Made by a program: the position numbers and the translations under genes
The notes under the pieces: generated by a model
Databases searched by the model: none
What the model was told of the DNA's origin: nothing
Seen by the model: only the letters and a program-made list of their open reading frames with translations
Assembly (NCBI GenBank): GCA_016215625.1
Contig: JACRIW010000004.1
Coordinates: 1 to 64,000 of the forward strand
Reading direction: 5' to 3'
DNA from: Candidatus Eiseniibacteriota bacterium
Lineage (GTDB): Bacteria > Eisenbacteria > RBG-16-71-46
Length of the DNA: 64,000 nt
Part shown: positions 44,641 through 52,559 of the stretch, piece by piece
Position numbering within the stretch: the first letter of the stretch is position 1
Layout of the letters: every line of letters begins with the position of its first letter

Positions 44641-45834
44641 TCAGCGGACCTCGACGAGGTCGTCGAACCAGTGCGCGGAGTCGTCCCGGCGGCAGACCAT
44701 GACGCGGCCTTCGTCCTGCGGGTGACGCGCACGGTGGTAGCGCAGGTAGAGGTGCTCGGCGTCGAGGCCGACCACTTCGATCTTGCCGCTCGCGTGCGAC
44801 ATGCTGAACCGTGCGCGGCGGTTGAGGCCGGAGACCTTGCGCTGGGCCTGCTGGAACAGCTGGTAGCCCTCGGTGATCGGGATGTCGTAGGCCTGGTTGC
44901 CGGCCGTCGGACGGCACTGGAAGAGGTAGTACTGCGGCGCGCCGAGCAGGCTCATCTCGGTGAACAGTTCCGCGAGCACGTCCGCGTCGTCGTTGATGCC
45001 GCGGATGACCGGGCACTGGTTCACGACGCGCACGCCGTTCTCGATCAGGCAGGCGATGCCCTCGCGCGCCTCGGGAGTGAGCTCGCGCGGGTGGTCGAAG
45101 TGCGCCATCACGTAGACCGCGCGCGGGCCGGACGTGATCTCGCGCAGCAGCGCCTGCAGGTCGGCGTCGTCGGTGACGCGGAATGGGTTGAAGGCGGGCA
45201 TCTTCGAGCCGATGCGGATCGTCTTCACGTGGGGCATCGCCGCGAACCGCTCGAGGATCACGCGCAGCTTGCCCGTGCTCATGATGAGCGGGTCGCCGCC
45301 CGTGAGCAGCACGTCCGTGATTTCGGTGTGCTGGCCGATGTACTCGTAGGCCGCGGACAGGTCGTGGATGGTCTCGTCGTTGTCGTTCATGAACAGCCGC
45401 TTGCGGAAGCAGTAGCGGCAGTACGCGCCGCACACGCTGTTCACCAGCACGAGCGCGGTGTCGCGGTACTTGTGCTGCACGCCCTTCACGACGTAGTTGC
45501 TCGCCTCGTTGCTGGCGTCGAGCGCGCCCCAGTCGTTCAGCTCCTCCCGGCGCGGGATCACGAGCTGGCGGATCGGGTCGGCGGGATCGTTCCAGTCGAT
45601 GAGATCGAGGTAGTAGCTGTTCGCGCGGAACACGTAGCGCTGGGCGACCGCCTCGATCTGCTGCGCGACCTCGGGCGGGAGGTTCGGGATCTGGCTCGCC
45701 GAGCGGTAGTACTTCACCTTGCGCTCGGGCGCCGGCGCCGGCAGGTCGGGCCGGACGAACTCGACGGTGGGCGCGAGCGACAGGGAGGCGCCGGGCAGTG
45801 GGTTCGAGGCTGCAGCCATCCCGATGGGGTTCAC
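44641..45834 (-). CDS. KamA-family radical SAM aminomutase
   Basis: This 397-residue radical SAM enzyme starts at the GTG at 45834 with SD GGAGGAG; the frame is open upstream but non-conserved. The 4Fe-4S ligands are C135-G-A-Y-C139-R-Y-C142 ('NSVCGAYCRYCFRKR'). 'VLLTGGDPLIMS', 'RIGSKMPAFNPFRV', 'CPVIRGIND' and 'YYLFQCRPTAGNQAYDIPI' are family features. The 'PGGGGK' PLP-lysine motif of lysine 2,3-aminomutase is not seen; a candidate Lys is in 'SHASGKIEVVG'. It probably shifts an amino group on an amino acid, but lysine as substrate is not assured. Confidence 0.88.
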   Translation of the reverse strand: MNPIGMAAASNPLPGASLSLAPTVEFVRPDLPAPAPERKVKYYRSASQIPNLPPEVAQQIEAVAQRYVFRANSYYLDLIDWNDPADPIRQLVIPRREELNDWGALDASNEASNYVVKGVQHKYRDTALVLVNSVCGAYCRYCFRKRLFMNDNDETIHDLSAAYEYIGQHTEITDVLLTGGDPLIMSTGKLRVILERFAAMPHVKTIRIGSKMPAFNPFRVTDDADLQALLREITSGPRAVYVMAHFDHPRELTPEAREGIACLIENGVRVVNQCPVIRGINDDADVLAELFTEMSLLGAPQYYLFQCRPTAGNQAYDIPITEGYQLFQQAQRKVSGLNRRARFSMSHASGKIEVVGLDAEHLYLRYHRARHPQDEGRVMVCRRDDSAHWFDDLVEVR

Positions 45835-45983
45835 GTGACTCCTCCGACTCGTGGGGCGGATCGCTCGGGGGGCCGGAGGGGCCGGGCTCTTCGCGATCCA
45901 GACGGTGGTGCGGTCGGGCACCTTCGTCCCCACAGGTGTGCTCCCACACAATCCTGATACGTGGGGCGACACGAAATGCACGA

Positions 45984-46013
45984 AACCCGCCCCGGCGTGG
46001 GCCGGAGCGGGTT
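45984..46013 (-). terminator. Hairpin terminator after the DUF4397 gene
   Basis: Nested inverted repeats (AACCCGC at 45984-45990 with GCGGGTT at 46007-46013, and an inner CCGGC/GCCGG pair) lie downstream of the DUF4397 stop at 46030 on the minus strand. They separate that gene from kamA. Confidence 0.55.
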
Positions 46014-46029
46014 CGTGTGCGGGGGAAGG

Positions 46030-46716
46030 TCAGTTGTTGACGATGATCTGGGCGCCGAGAGCCTGGGCGCCCGAGCCTCCGAGGAAGCCCTTGGCGAAGA
46101 CCGTGTAGATCTTGCCCGCCTGCAGGGCGACGCCCGGCAGGGGCAGCGCCACCGTGCTCGTCCCGGCGACGCGGACCTCGAGGTCGTACGTCCCCGCGGT
46201 GACCGGGGTGAAGCTCGACGCCGAACGGAAGGCCTGGTTCGGGAAGAGCGTCGGACCGGACGTGACCGCCACGTCCACCGCCGGGGCGTTGGGCGAGAGG
46301 TGCACGAACCGGACGTGCGCCTTGCCGGTGGCCGGAGCGGTGAGATCGTCGGTGAGCACGAGCGGCGCGAGGCGCGACACCGAGTCGGTCGCGAACACCG
46401 TGTAGTGCGCGCCCGCCGACAGCGGCAGGTTGGCCTCGATCACGGTGGTCGTGGTGCCGCCGACGTTCACCTTCACGTTGCGCGTGCCCGAAGCGACGCC
46501 GAGGTAAGGCGTGTTGGCCGGGAAGGCGAGACCGGTGCCCTGGACGGCGTTGTCCACGAGCAGGTCGACGGCCGGAGCATCGGGGGAGGCGTGCACGACC
46601 ATGACGCTGGACTGCGACACCGGCGCGACGGGGTTGTTGTCGTCGCTGCAGCTGGCGAGGGCGAACGAGGACGCGAGGGCGATCGCGAGGACGGCGAAGC
46701 GAGTGGGCTTGTTCAT
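46030..46716 (-). CDS. DUF4397-domain lipoprotein
   Basis: This 228-residue protein starts at the ATG at 46716 ('MNKPTRFAVLAIALASSFALASCSDDNN') and has a lipobox Cys, so it is a predicted lipoprotein. The mature part has two DUF4397-type units, with 'MVVHASPDAPAVDLLVDN' and 'RFVHLSPNAPAVDVAVTSG' as the repeated motif. DUF4397 domains are secreted beta-sandwich modules of unknown role, often on cell surfaces. Its leader points toward the divergent CarH-type regulator gene. It is separated from kamA by a terminator. Confidence 0.88.
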   Translation of the reverse strand: MNKPTRFAVLAIALASSFALASCSDDNNPVAPVSQSSVMVVHASPDAPAVDLLVDNAVQGTGLAFPANTPYLGVASGTRNVKVNVGGTTTTVIEANLPLSAGAHYTVFATDSVSRLAPLVLTDDLTAPATGKAHVRFVHLSPNAPAVDVAVTSGPTLFPNQAFRSASSFTPVTAGTYDLEVRVAGTSTVALPLPGVALQAGKIYTVFAKGFLGGSGAQALGAQIIVNN

Positions 46717-47023
46717 GGGAGTCTCCGGGGCTGTGCGAGTGCGGCCGGCATCCACCGGCCCGGCGAGGAAGAGGTGTCGCGACGAGCGACGTGGCCTTCG
46801 ATGGCGGTCCCTCTCCTGCGATTCATGGTATGCAGTGGAAATGAAGAGGATTTGAATAGATCGGACAATCGCCCTCTCGCCTCCCTCCATCTTCACCGAA
46901 CCGGTGTTTCGACCCGGCCCCGGATCGGTGTGCCGTGCGAAACCTCTTCAAAACGATTGCAGTCATCCGTTAGGGTGCGTCCGGATCCGAAGCGTGAGCG
47001 GGCGGGACCGGAATGGAGGAATC
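46717..47023. promoter_or_regulatory. Divergent control region between the DUF4397 gene and carH
   Basis: About 307 bp without a gene. It contains the least GC-rich stretch nearby (46827-46875) and a weak TTCAAA-18-TAGGGT promoter for the regulator (46947-46976). A CarH operator would be expected over this promoter. I found no clear repeated operator by eye. SD GGAGG lies just before the carH ATG. Confidence 0.45.
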
Positions 47024-47974
47024 ATGGCGGCGAAGAAGGCCAGGCGGGCTCCGGCGCGCCCCGAGGAAGACGGCGGAGGACTCTCGATCGGGGCGCTCTC
47101 GCGCGCGACGGGGATCCCCGTACAGACACTGCGGACCTGGGAGCGCCGCTACGGTGCGCCGACGCCCGAACGCAAGCCGTCCGGGCACCGCCTGTATCCG
47201 GTGACGGAGATCGAGAGGTTGCGCGCCGTGTCGGCACTGCTGGCCAACGGTCATCGCGCCGCCGACGTGCTGCCGCGATCGGCGAGCGAGCGGGCCGGCC
47301 TGCTCGAGGCGGCGGGAGCCGACACACCCACCGCGGTGCCCGCGCTGCGTGTCGGCCCCGCGGGCGAGGCGCCCGACTTCGGTCCCGTGCTGCAGGCGGT
47401 GCGGCGCTTCGATCGGGCGCAGATCGTCGCCTGGCTGCATGCGCAGTGGTCGCGGCTCGGGCCGCTGCTCTTCCTGCAGGACCTCGCGGGGCCGTTCCTG
47501 CAGCGCATCGGCGAGCAGTGGAGCGACGGCGCGCTCGAGATCCGGCACGAGCATTTCGCGACGGCCTGCCTCACCGACGTGCTTCGCGAGGTGCGCGAAC
47601 CCTTCGACCGCCAGGCGAAAGGTCCGCGCGTGATCGCGGCGTTGCTCTCGGGCGATCGCCACGAGGGAGGCCTTCTCATGGTGAGCGTGCTGCTCGCCGT
47701 GCGGGGCTTTCGCGTCGTCTATCTCGGCGTGGACACGCCGGCGGCCGAGGTGATCGGGGCGGCGAAGGAAGCGAACGTGCACGCGGTGGCCGTCAGCGTT
47801 TCGCCCTCGGTGCCCGCCGCGGGAGCGCGGCGTGGAATCGTCGCGCTGCGCCGTGCGCTGCCGCGCCGGGTCGCCCTCTGGTTGGGAGGCAGCGGCAGCC
47901 CGGACGGTGTCGCGGGCTGCGTTCGGTTCACGTCGCTCACCGAAATGGACGAGGCGATCGCCGCGCGGCGGTGA
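47024..47974 (+). CDS. carH: MerR-type regulator with adenosylcobalamin light-sensing domain (CarH-like)
   Basis: This 316-residue regulator starts at the ATG at 47024. A MerR winged helix covers about residues 19-90 ('LSIGALSRATGIPVQTLRTW', 'RRYGAPTPERKPSGHRLYP'). A four-helix bundle contains W166 and E176-H177, exactly the Wx9EH signature of CarH photoreceptors. The C-terminal Rossmann domain binds B12 through D211-x-H213-xx-G216 (DxHxxG, base-off His-on). CarH represses as a tetramer in the dark; light breaks the Co-C bond and frees DNA. Its targets here are unknown; carotenoid genes are not in the window. Confidence 0.92.
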   Translation: MAAKKARRAPARPEEDGGGLSIGALSRATGIPVQTLRTWERRYGAPTPERKPSGHRLYPVTEIERLRAVSALLANGHRAADVLPRSASERAGLLEAAGADTPTAVPALRVGPAGEAPDFGPVLQAVRRFDRAQIVAWLHAQWSRLGPLLFLQDLAGPFLQRIGEQWSDGALEIRHEHFATACLTDVLREVREPFDRQAKGPRVIAALLSGDRHEGGLLMVSVLLAVRGFRVVYLGVDTPAAEVIGAAKEANVHAVAVSVSPSVPAAGARRGIVALRRALPRRVALWLGGSGSPDGVAGCVRFTSLTEMDEAIAARR

Positions 47975-48118
47975 GCGCGGCGCCGCGCGTGAACTTCCGG
48001 AGAGCGAAGTGACTTTTCGGGGCCGGGGACGGTCCGTAGTCTCGCAGAACTCCCGCCGGGCCCGATTCCGCGCCTGGTCACCGTCCCACTCACGCTCCGA
48101 AAGGACTCGTCGTCACCC

Positions 48119-49132
48119 ATGCGTCTCCTGCGCTGGACCCTCGCTTCGTCGTTGCTGCTCGTCGCCACCTCGGCGTACGCCGACACTCCAAGGCCCGCCG
48201 AGCCGGGACCGTGGAAGCTCGGCGCGGTCGCCGGGCTCAACGTCTCGCAGAGTTCATTCAGTTCCAACTGGGCAGGTGGCGATCGCGGTTCGATCGTCTG
48301 GGTGCTCAACTCCGACGTCAACGCCGAGCGCCAGTTCTCGAAGAGTTTCAACCTCGCCAACCGGCTGCAGCTCGCCTATGGGCAGACGTCGCGTCAGACC
48401 GCGAACGCCGCGGGTGACCTCGTCTGGGACACGCCGGACAAGACGACCGACCTGATCGCGTTCGAGTCCACGGGGCGCTTCACGCTCGATCGCTGGGCGG
48501 ACCCCTACGCCGCGCTCCGGATGGACTCGCAGTTCGAGGACCAGAGCAGCCCGCTCGGTGTCGTGCGCTTCAACCCCGTGAAGCTCAAGGAGACCGGCGG
48601 CATCGCGCGCTTGCTCTTCAAGAGTGAGGATTCCGAGGGACTGATGAGGCTCGGCCTCGGCTTCCGCCAGACGATCGCGCGCAGCATCGATGCGGTGACC
48701 CTCGAGAAGCAGGGTTTCACCAGCAACGACGGCGGTCTCGAGTGGCAGACGAACATCACCCGGCCGGTGCTCGAGAAGAAGGTCCTCTACAAGGGGCAGC
48801 TGCTCGTGTTCGTTCCCGTGTTCTACTCGAAGGCCGGCGCGCTCGACCAGTTCGACGCCGCCGCGCTCGCCGCCTTCCCGGGGCGCGAGGCCGTGGCCGA
48901 CTTCTGGCGCGCGCCGGACGTCAGCTTCCAGAACAACTTCTCGGCCGCGATCACGAAATACCTTTCGGTCAATCTCTACGCCCAGCTCGTGTACGACAAG
49001 TTCGACTCCGCGGCGAACGTGGATCCGTCCAAGCCGCTCGCCGAGCAGGTGGCCGAAGTGGACCGCAATGTCCGCAAGGCGGGGCAGTTCAAGGAGACGC
49101 TGTCGCTGGGGCTGACCTACCGGCTCTTCTGA
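48119..49132 (+). CDS. DUF3078-family outer-membrane barrel
   Basis: This 337-residue exported protein has a signal peptide ('LASSLLLVATSAYA'). 'GAVAGLNVSQSSFSSNWAGG' is the typical DUF3078 start, and repeated strands follow to a terminal Phe ('LSLGLTYRLF'), the usual outer-membrane insertion signal. DUF3078 proteins are common in Bacteroidetes-related phyla and have no defined role. It is preceded by a gap of about 145 bp from carH on the same strand. It could be under carH or its own promoter. Confidence 0.86.
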   Translation: MRLLRWTLASSLLLVATSAYADTPRPAEPGPWKLGAVAGLNVSQSSFSSNWAGGDRGSIVWVLNSDVNAERQFSKSFNLANRLQLAYGQTSRQTANAAGDLVWDTPDKTTDLIAFESTGRFTLDRWADPYAALRMDSQFEDQSSPLGVVRFNPVKLKETGGIARLLFKSEDSEGLMRLGLGFRQTIARSIDAVTLEKQGFTSNDGGLEWQTNITRPVLEKKVLYKGQLLVFVPVFYSKAGALDQFDAAALAAFPGREAVADFWRAPDVSFQNNFSAAITKYLSVNLYAQLVYDKFDSAANVDPSKPLAEQVAEVDRNVRKAGQFKETLSLGLTYRLF

Positions 49133-49285
49133 TCGGGGACAGCTGCCCCGGGGGGCTTCCGGCGAGCGGGCCGCCCGGCGAGAAAGCCGTGGCGGCCAGT
49201 CGGCCGCGTTCAGTAGACTTCCCGGCTCATCGGCCGGCCCTGCAACCCGGCACCGCGCTCACCCCATCTCGGAAGGGCCGCACCC

Positions 49286-49900
49286 ATGACCTTGTCACTC
49301 CGTCATTTGGCGATGCCGTTCGTCGTCGGCTGTGCACTCGTGATCGGCGCTTCGATCGGGCGCGCGGCGACCCCGATCACGTTCGACACCTATCCGAACG
49401 GCACCGCGATCTCGGCCCAGTACCTGGCGCAGGGCGTGAAGTTCTCGAGCTTCGGATCCCCGTGCACGATCTTTCTCGACGCGGCCGAAGCGACGTCCTC
49501 GCCCAACATCCTCGTCGGTGTCGGCGGGAGCGTGTACCGCGACATCGACGTCACGATGGTGGACCCGGCGACGGGACTCCCTTCGGCCGCGTGGCGCGCC
49601 TGCCACGTGGCGCTCAACGTGATCAGCGTCGGCTGGTCCGCCGTGACCGTGACGTCGTTCGACGGTGCGGGTGCCGTGCTTCAGTCGTTCCCGCTGAGCT
49701 ACCCGGCCGGTCCGCAGAACGGCTTCGGCAAGGTGGACCACCTCGAGTTCACGACGCCCGGCATCGCGAAGGTCTCGATGCACTTCACGAACGTGAACTT
49801 CGGCGACGGCATCGGCATCGACGACGTGCTCGTCGACTTCGCATGCAACACGCCCGCACAGGGCTCGACCTGGGGACGGCTGAAGCAGTTGTACCGTTGA
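49286..49900 (+). CDS. Small secreted protein of unknown function
   Basis: This 204-residue protein has a signal peptide ('MPFVVGCALVIGASIGRAA') and a beta-rich body starting 'ITFDTYPNGTAISAQYLAQ', similar in style to secreted sandwich domains ('FDxxPxGT...GVxF'). 'FGDGIGIDDVLVDF' precedes a short tail, 'TWGRLKQLYR'. That tail could be a sorting signal but is not the FlgD type. No catalytic residues are recognised. It has its own upstream gap with no clear promoter. Confidence 0.7.
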   Translation: MTLSLRHLAMPFVVGCALVIGASIGRAATPITFDTYPNGTAISAQYLAQGVKFSSFGSPCTIFLDAAEATSSPNILVGVGGSVYRDIDVTMVDPATGLPSAAWRACHVALNVISVGWSAVTVTSFDGAGAVLQSFPLSYPAGPQNGFGKVDHLEFTTPGIAKVSMHFTNVNFGDGIGIDDVLVDFACNTPAQGSTWGRLKQLYR

Positions 49901-50040
49901 GCCGCGAGGCGTCCGCAGATCGTGGGCGCGGCGCTGCAGAAGATCGCGCAGGACGCCGACATCTCGCGCACGAGGTTCGAGATCCTCGCGTCGGCGTCGC
50001 CCTCGGCCACGGTACCGGGGCGCTCAGCGAGGGAAAGCGA

Positions 50041-50078
50041 AAGCCGCCGCTTCCCGAGGCTCCGGGACGCGGCGGCTT
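50041..50078 (-). terminator. Hairpin terminator after the superoxide dismutase gene
   Basis: A perfect 10-bp stem (AAGCCGCCGC at 50041-50050, GCGGCGGCTT at 50069-50078) with an inner TCCCG/CGGGA pair lies 33 bp beyond the sod stop. The minus strand continues TTTCGCTTTCC, a partial T-tract. Confidence 0.72.
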
Positions 50079-50110
50079 CGTCTCTTCCGGCTCGAGAGGT
50101 GCGCGGCCGG

Positions 50111-50866
50111 TCAGCCTTTGGTCGCGGCTGCGTGGCGCTCCGCCACCACGTCCCAGTCCACGACCGAGTGGAACGCGGTCACGTATTCCGCGCGGCGGTT
50201 CTGGAACTTCAGGTAGTAGGCGTGCTCCCAGACGTCGAGGCCGAGCAGCGGCGCGAGCCCCTGCGTGAGCGGGGAGTCCTGGTTCGGCGTGGAGAGCACC
50301 TTGAGCGCGCCGGTCGAGTCCGCGGCGAGCCACGCCCAGCCGCTGCCGAAGACCGCTGCGGCCGCGGCGTCGAACTTCGACTGGAACCCTTCGACCGAGC
50401 CGAACGTCTTCGCGAGCGCCTCGGCGAACGTGCCGGTGGGTGCGGCCGGGCCGCCCTTCTTGAGGCTCGTCCAGAACAGCGAGTGATTGTGGTGCCCGCC
50501 GCCGTGATTGCGCACCGCGGTGCGGATGTCCTCGGGCACCTTGCCGAGATCGCGCAGCAGCTGCTCGATCGTCCAGCCCGCGACTTCGGCTCGGCCCGCG
50601 ACGGCTTTGTTGAGATTGTTCACGTAGGCCGCATGGTGCTTGTCGTGATGGATCTGCATGGTCTGCGCGTCGAAGTGCGGCTCGAGCGCGTCGAAGGCGT
50701 AGCCGAGGGCGGGCAGCGTGAAGGGGCCGGAGGGTGCGGGCGGTGCCGCGGCGGGTGCCGCCGCGGGCGCCGCGGCCGCGCCCGCGAGGGCGAAGACACG
50801 CTGCGGTGCGAGCGGCAGCGTCGCCGCTCCGAGGGCGATCAGTTTCATCGCGTGGCGTCGATCCAT
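50111..50866 (-). CDS. Exported Fe/Mn superoxide dismutase
   Basis: This 251-residue enzyme dismutates superoxide. Metal ligands are visible as H73 ('QIHHDKHHAAYVNN'), H128 ('HHNHSLFW') and the Asp/His of 'LLGLDVWEHAYYLKFQNRR'. The N-terminus 'MDRRHAMKLIALGAATLPLA' is a possible Tat-like or Sec signal, followed by an Ala/Pro linker, so the enzyme is probably periplasmic rather than cytoplasmic. Fe or Mn preference cannot be told. The linker is unusually Ala/Pro-rich compared with the E. coli enzymes. Confidence 0.93.
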   Translation of the reverse strand: MDRRHAMKLIALGAATLPLAPQRVFALAGAAAAPAAAPAAAPPAPSGPFTLPALGYAFDALEPHFDAQTMQIHHDKHHAAYVNNLNKAVAGRAEVAGWTIEQLLRDLGKVPEDIRTAVRNHGGGHHNHSLFWTSLKKGGPAAPTGTFAEALAKTFGSVEGFQSKFDAAAAAVFGSGWAWLAADSTGALKVLSTPNQDSPLTQGLAPLLGLDVWEHAYYLKFQNRRAEYVTAFHSVVDWDVVAERHAAATKG

Positions 50867-50944
50867 GGGGCGCTCCTTGTGAGCAGGGGGAGTCCGGGGA
50901 GGTCAGGCGGCGCCGCTTGGATGCGTGATCCGCCTGTTGCGATG

Positions 50945-50976
50945 CGGGCGGCTTCGCGTCTCCGCGATGCCGCCCG
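50945..50976 (-). terminator. Hairpin terminator after the OPA transporter gene
   Basis: An 8-bp inverted repeat (CGGGCGGC at 50945-50952, GCCGCCCG at 50969-50976) with an internal CGCG pair lies just past the transporter stop at 51003 and before the sod start at 50866. Confidence 0.55.
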
Positions 50977-51002
50977 TTCGTCCGCTCCCAGATGCGGGGC
51001 CG

Positions 51003-52316
51003 TCAGTGTCCCGCGGTCGCTCCCGGCTTCGGGCGCGCGTTCCAGAGGAAGCCCATCAGGATCATCGCGATCGCCGCGAAGCCGATCATGCTCGGCGCCC
51101 ACGCGTCCCAGCCGTATTTGTCCACGAGCCAGCCGATCCCGATGCCGGCAAAGAAGCCGCCCACGTACTGCATGCCGTCGAACATGCCCGCGGCGGTCGC
51201 CGCGGCACGCTTGCCGCCGAAGTCCATGGACGCGGTGCCCGAGAGCATCGAGTGCACCATCGAGATCGCGAGCGAGTTCAGGCTGAAGGCCACGATGAGC
51301 ATGGTGAGGGACGGCCCGCCCATGATCACCGCGAGGCACGCGACGATGATCGCGTAGCCGATGAACGCGACCGGCGGACGGCGGGCGCCGAACACCTTGT
51401 CGCTCATGTAGCCCGCGACGAACGCGCCGAGGATGCCGCAGCCGACGATCGCGAGCGCGCCGCTCTTGAAGATGGGCGAGTCGAGCTTCATGCCCTGCGC
51501 TTCCTGCATGTAGCGCGGGAACCATTCCTCGAAGCCCTTGCGCACGAGACCGGTGCAGAACTCGGCCGCCGCGATCGTGATCGCGACGGGGTTCGTGAAC
51601 ACCTTCTTCGCGACGTAGCCGAGCGTGATCTTCTCGGTGTCGCCGCTCGTGGCGTCCTGCGGGTCGAACTCGTCGAGGCCCGCGTCCTTGGGCGTGTCGC
51701 GCACGACCATGGTGGTGAGCACCGCCATGATCGCGACGAGCGCCGAGGGGATGAAGAACTTCCACTGCCACGGCGCGGCGACGACGACCGCCGCGGTGCC
51801 GATCGCGTACACGGCGGCGCGGCCGCTCTGGATCATCGAGCCGAAGATGGCGCTGAAGACGCCGCGCTCCTTCACGTGGAACCAGCCGCTGTTCACCTTG
51901 ATCAGCGCGAGCGCGCTGTAGGACTGGAAGAACATGTTCAGCGTCCAGACCGTGGTGAAGTAGGCGAGCAGCACCGCGGGGGTGTTCACGATCCCGAGGT
52001 AGGCGCCGAGGCCGAACGCGAAGTTGAAGACGCATGCGCCCGTCGCGCCGATGATCATCGCCTTGCGGCCGCCGAGCTTGTCTGCGATCGGGCCGTTGAA
52101 GATGGCCGCGAGACCGTAGAGCAGCGTGGCGGACGAGATGATGCCGCCGATTTGAGCTTTGCTCCATCCGAACTCGTCGGAGAGCGACTTGTTGGCGAAG
52201 GAGAAGTTGTAGCGCGCCGTGTACATCGCGGCGTAGGTGAGTCCGAGCACCAGCCAGTTCTGCGTGCGGCGCTTCAGGAACTCGTTCGAATGCTGGATCG
52301 GCTGCTGAGCCGACAT
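51003..52316 (-). CDS. MFS transporter, organophosphate:Pi antiporter (GlpT/UhpT) family
   Basis: This 437-residue transporter has about twelve membrane helices. 'YTARYNFSFANKSLSDEFGWSK' is the OPA-family N-terminal motif with a conserved Arg/Asn. 'ADKLGGRKAMIIGA' is the MFS loop motif, and 'WFHVKERGVFSAIFGSMIQSGRA' is like GlpT/UhpT. It is predicted to import a phosphorylated compound such as a sugar phosphate or glycerol 3-phosphate in exchange for phosphate. A sensor role (UhpC-like) is possible but no two-component partner is adjacent. A good promoter lies upstream. Confidence 0.9.
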   Translation of the reverse strand: MSAQQPIQHSNEFLKRRTQNWLVLGLTYAAMYTARYNFSFANKSLSDEFGWSKAQIGGIISSATLLYGLAAIFNGPIADKLGGRKAMIIGATGACVFNFAFGLGAYLGIVNTPAVLLAYFTTVWTLNMFFQSYSALALIKVNSGWFHVKERGVFSAIFGSMIQSGRAAVYAIGTAAVVVAAPWQWKFFIPSALVAIMAVLTTMVVRDTPKDAGLDEFDPQDATSGDTEKITLGYVAKKVFTNPVAITIAAAEFCTGLVRKGFEEWFPRYMQEAQGMKLDSPIFKSGALAIVGCGILGAFVAGYMSDKVFGARRPPVAFIGYAIIVACLAVIMGGPSLTMLIVAFSLNSLAISMVHSMLSGTASMDFGGKRAAATAAGMFDGMQYVGGFFAGIGIGWLVDKYGWDAWAPSMIGFAAIAMILMGFLWNARPKPGATAGH

Positions 52317-52366
52317 GCGGCCTCCGTGCGTGCAGGATCCTTCGTTTCATCAGTCGTGGAGTGTGC

Positions 52367-52395
52367 TTTGTAGCGGCCGGAGCCGGACCGGTCAA
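52367..52395 (-). promoter_or_regulatory. Sigma-70 promoter of the OPA transporter gene
   Basis: On the minus strand TTGACC (52390-52395) and TACAAA (52367-52372) are separated by 17 bp, about 50 bp upstream of the start at 52316. Confidence 0.68.
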
Positions 52396-52559
52396 GCGAA
52401 CGCAAAGCCCGCGGGGACTTGCCGGAAGCGCGCGGCCGTGCGCGGGAATCGGCGAACCGAGCCGCACGTTCGGGGGTAAGGCGCGCATGCGGGTGGGAAC
52501 GGCGCCGCGACCACGGGAAGGGCCCGTGGAAAGGGCCGGCCCACGACGCCGGACGGGAC

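Noticed and set aside
45936-45949. GTGTG-CTCC-CACAC palindrome upstream of the KamA-like gene
   Set aside because: The arms are only 5 bp and easily occur by chance; no promoter is aligned with it.
48010-48042. TGACTT and TAGTCT as a promoter for the DUF3078 gene
   Set aside because: The spacer is 21 bp and neither hexamer is close to consensus.
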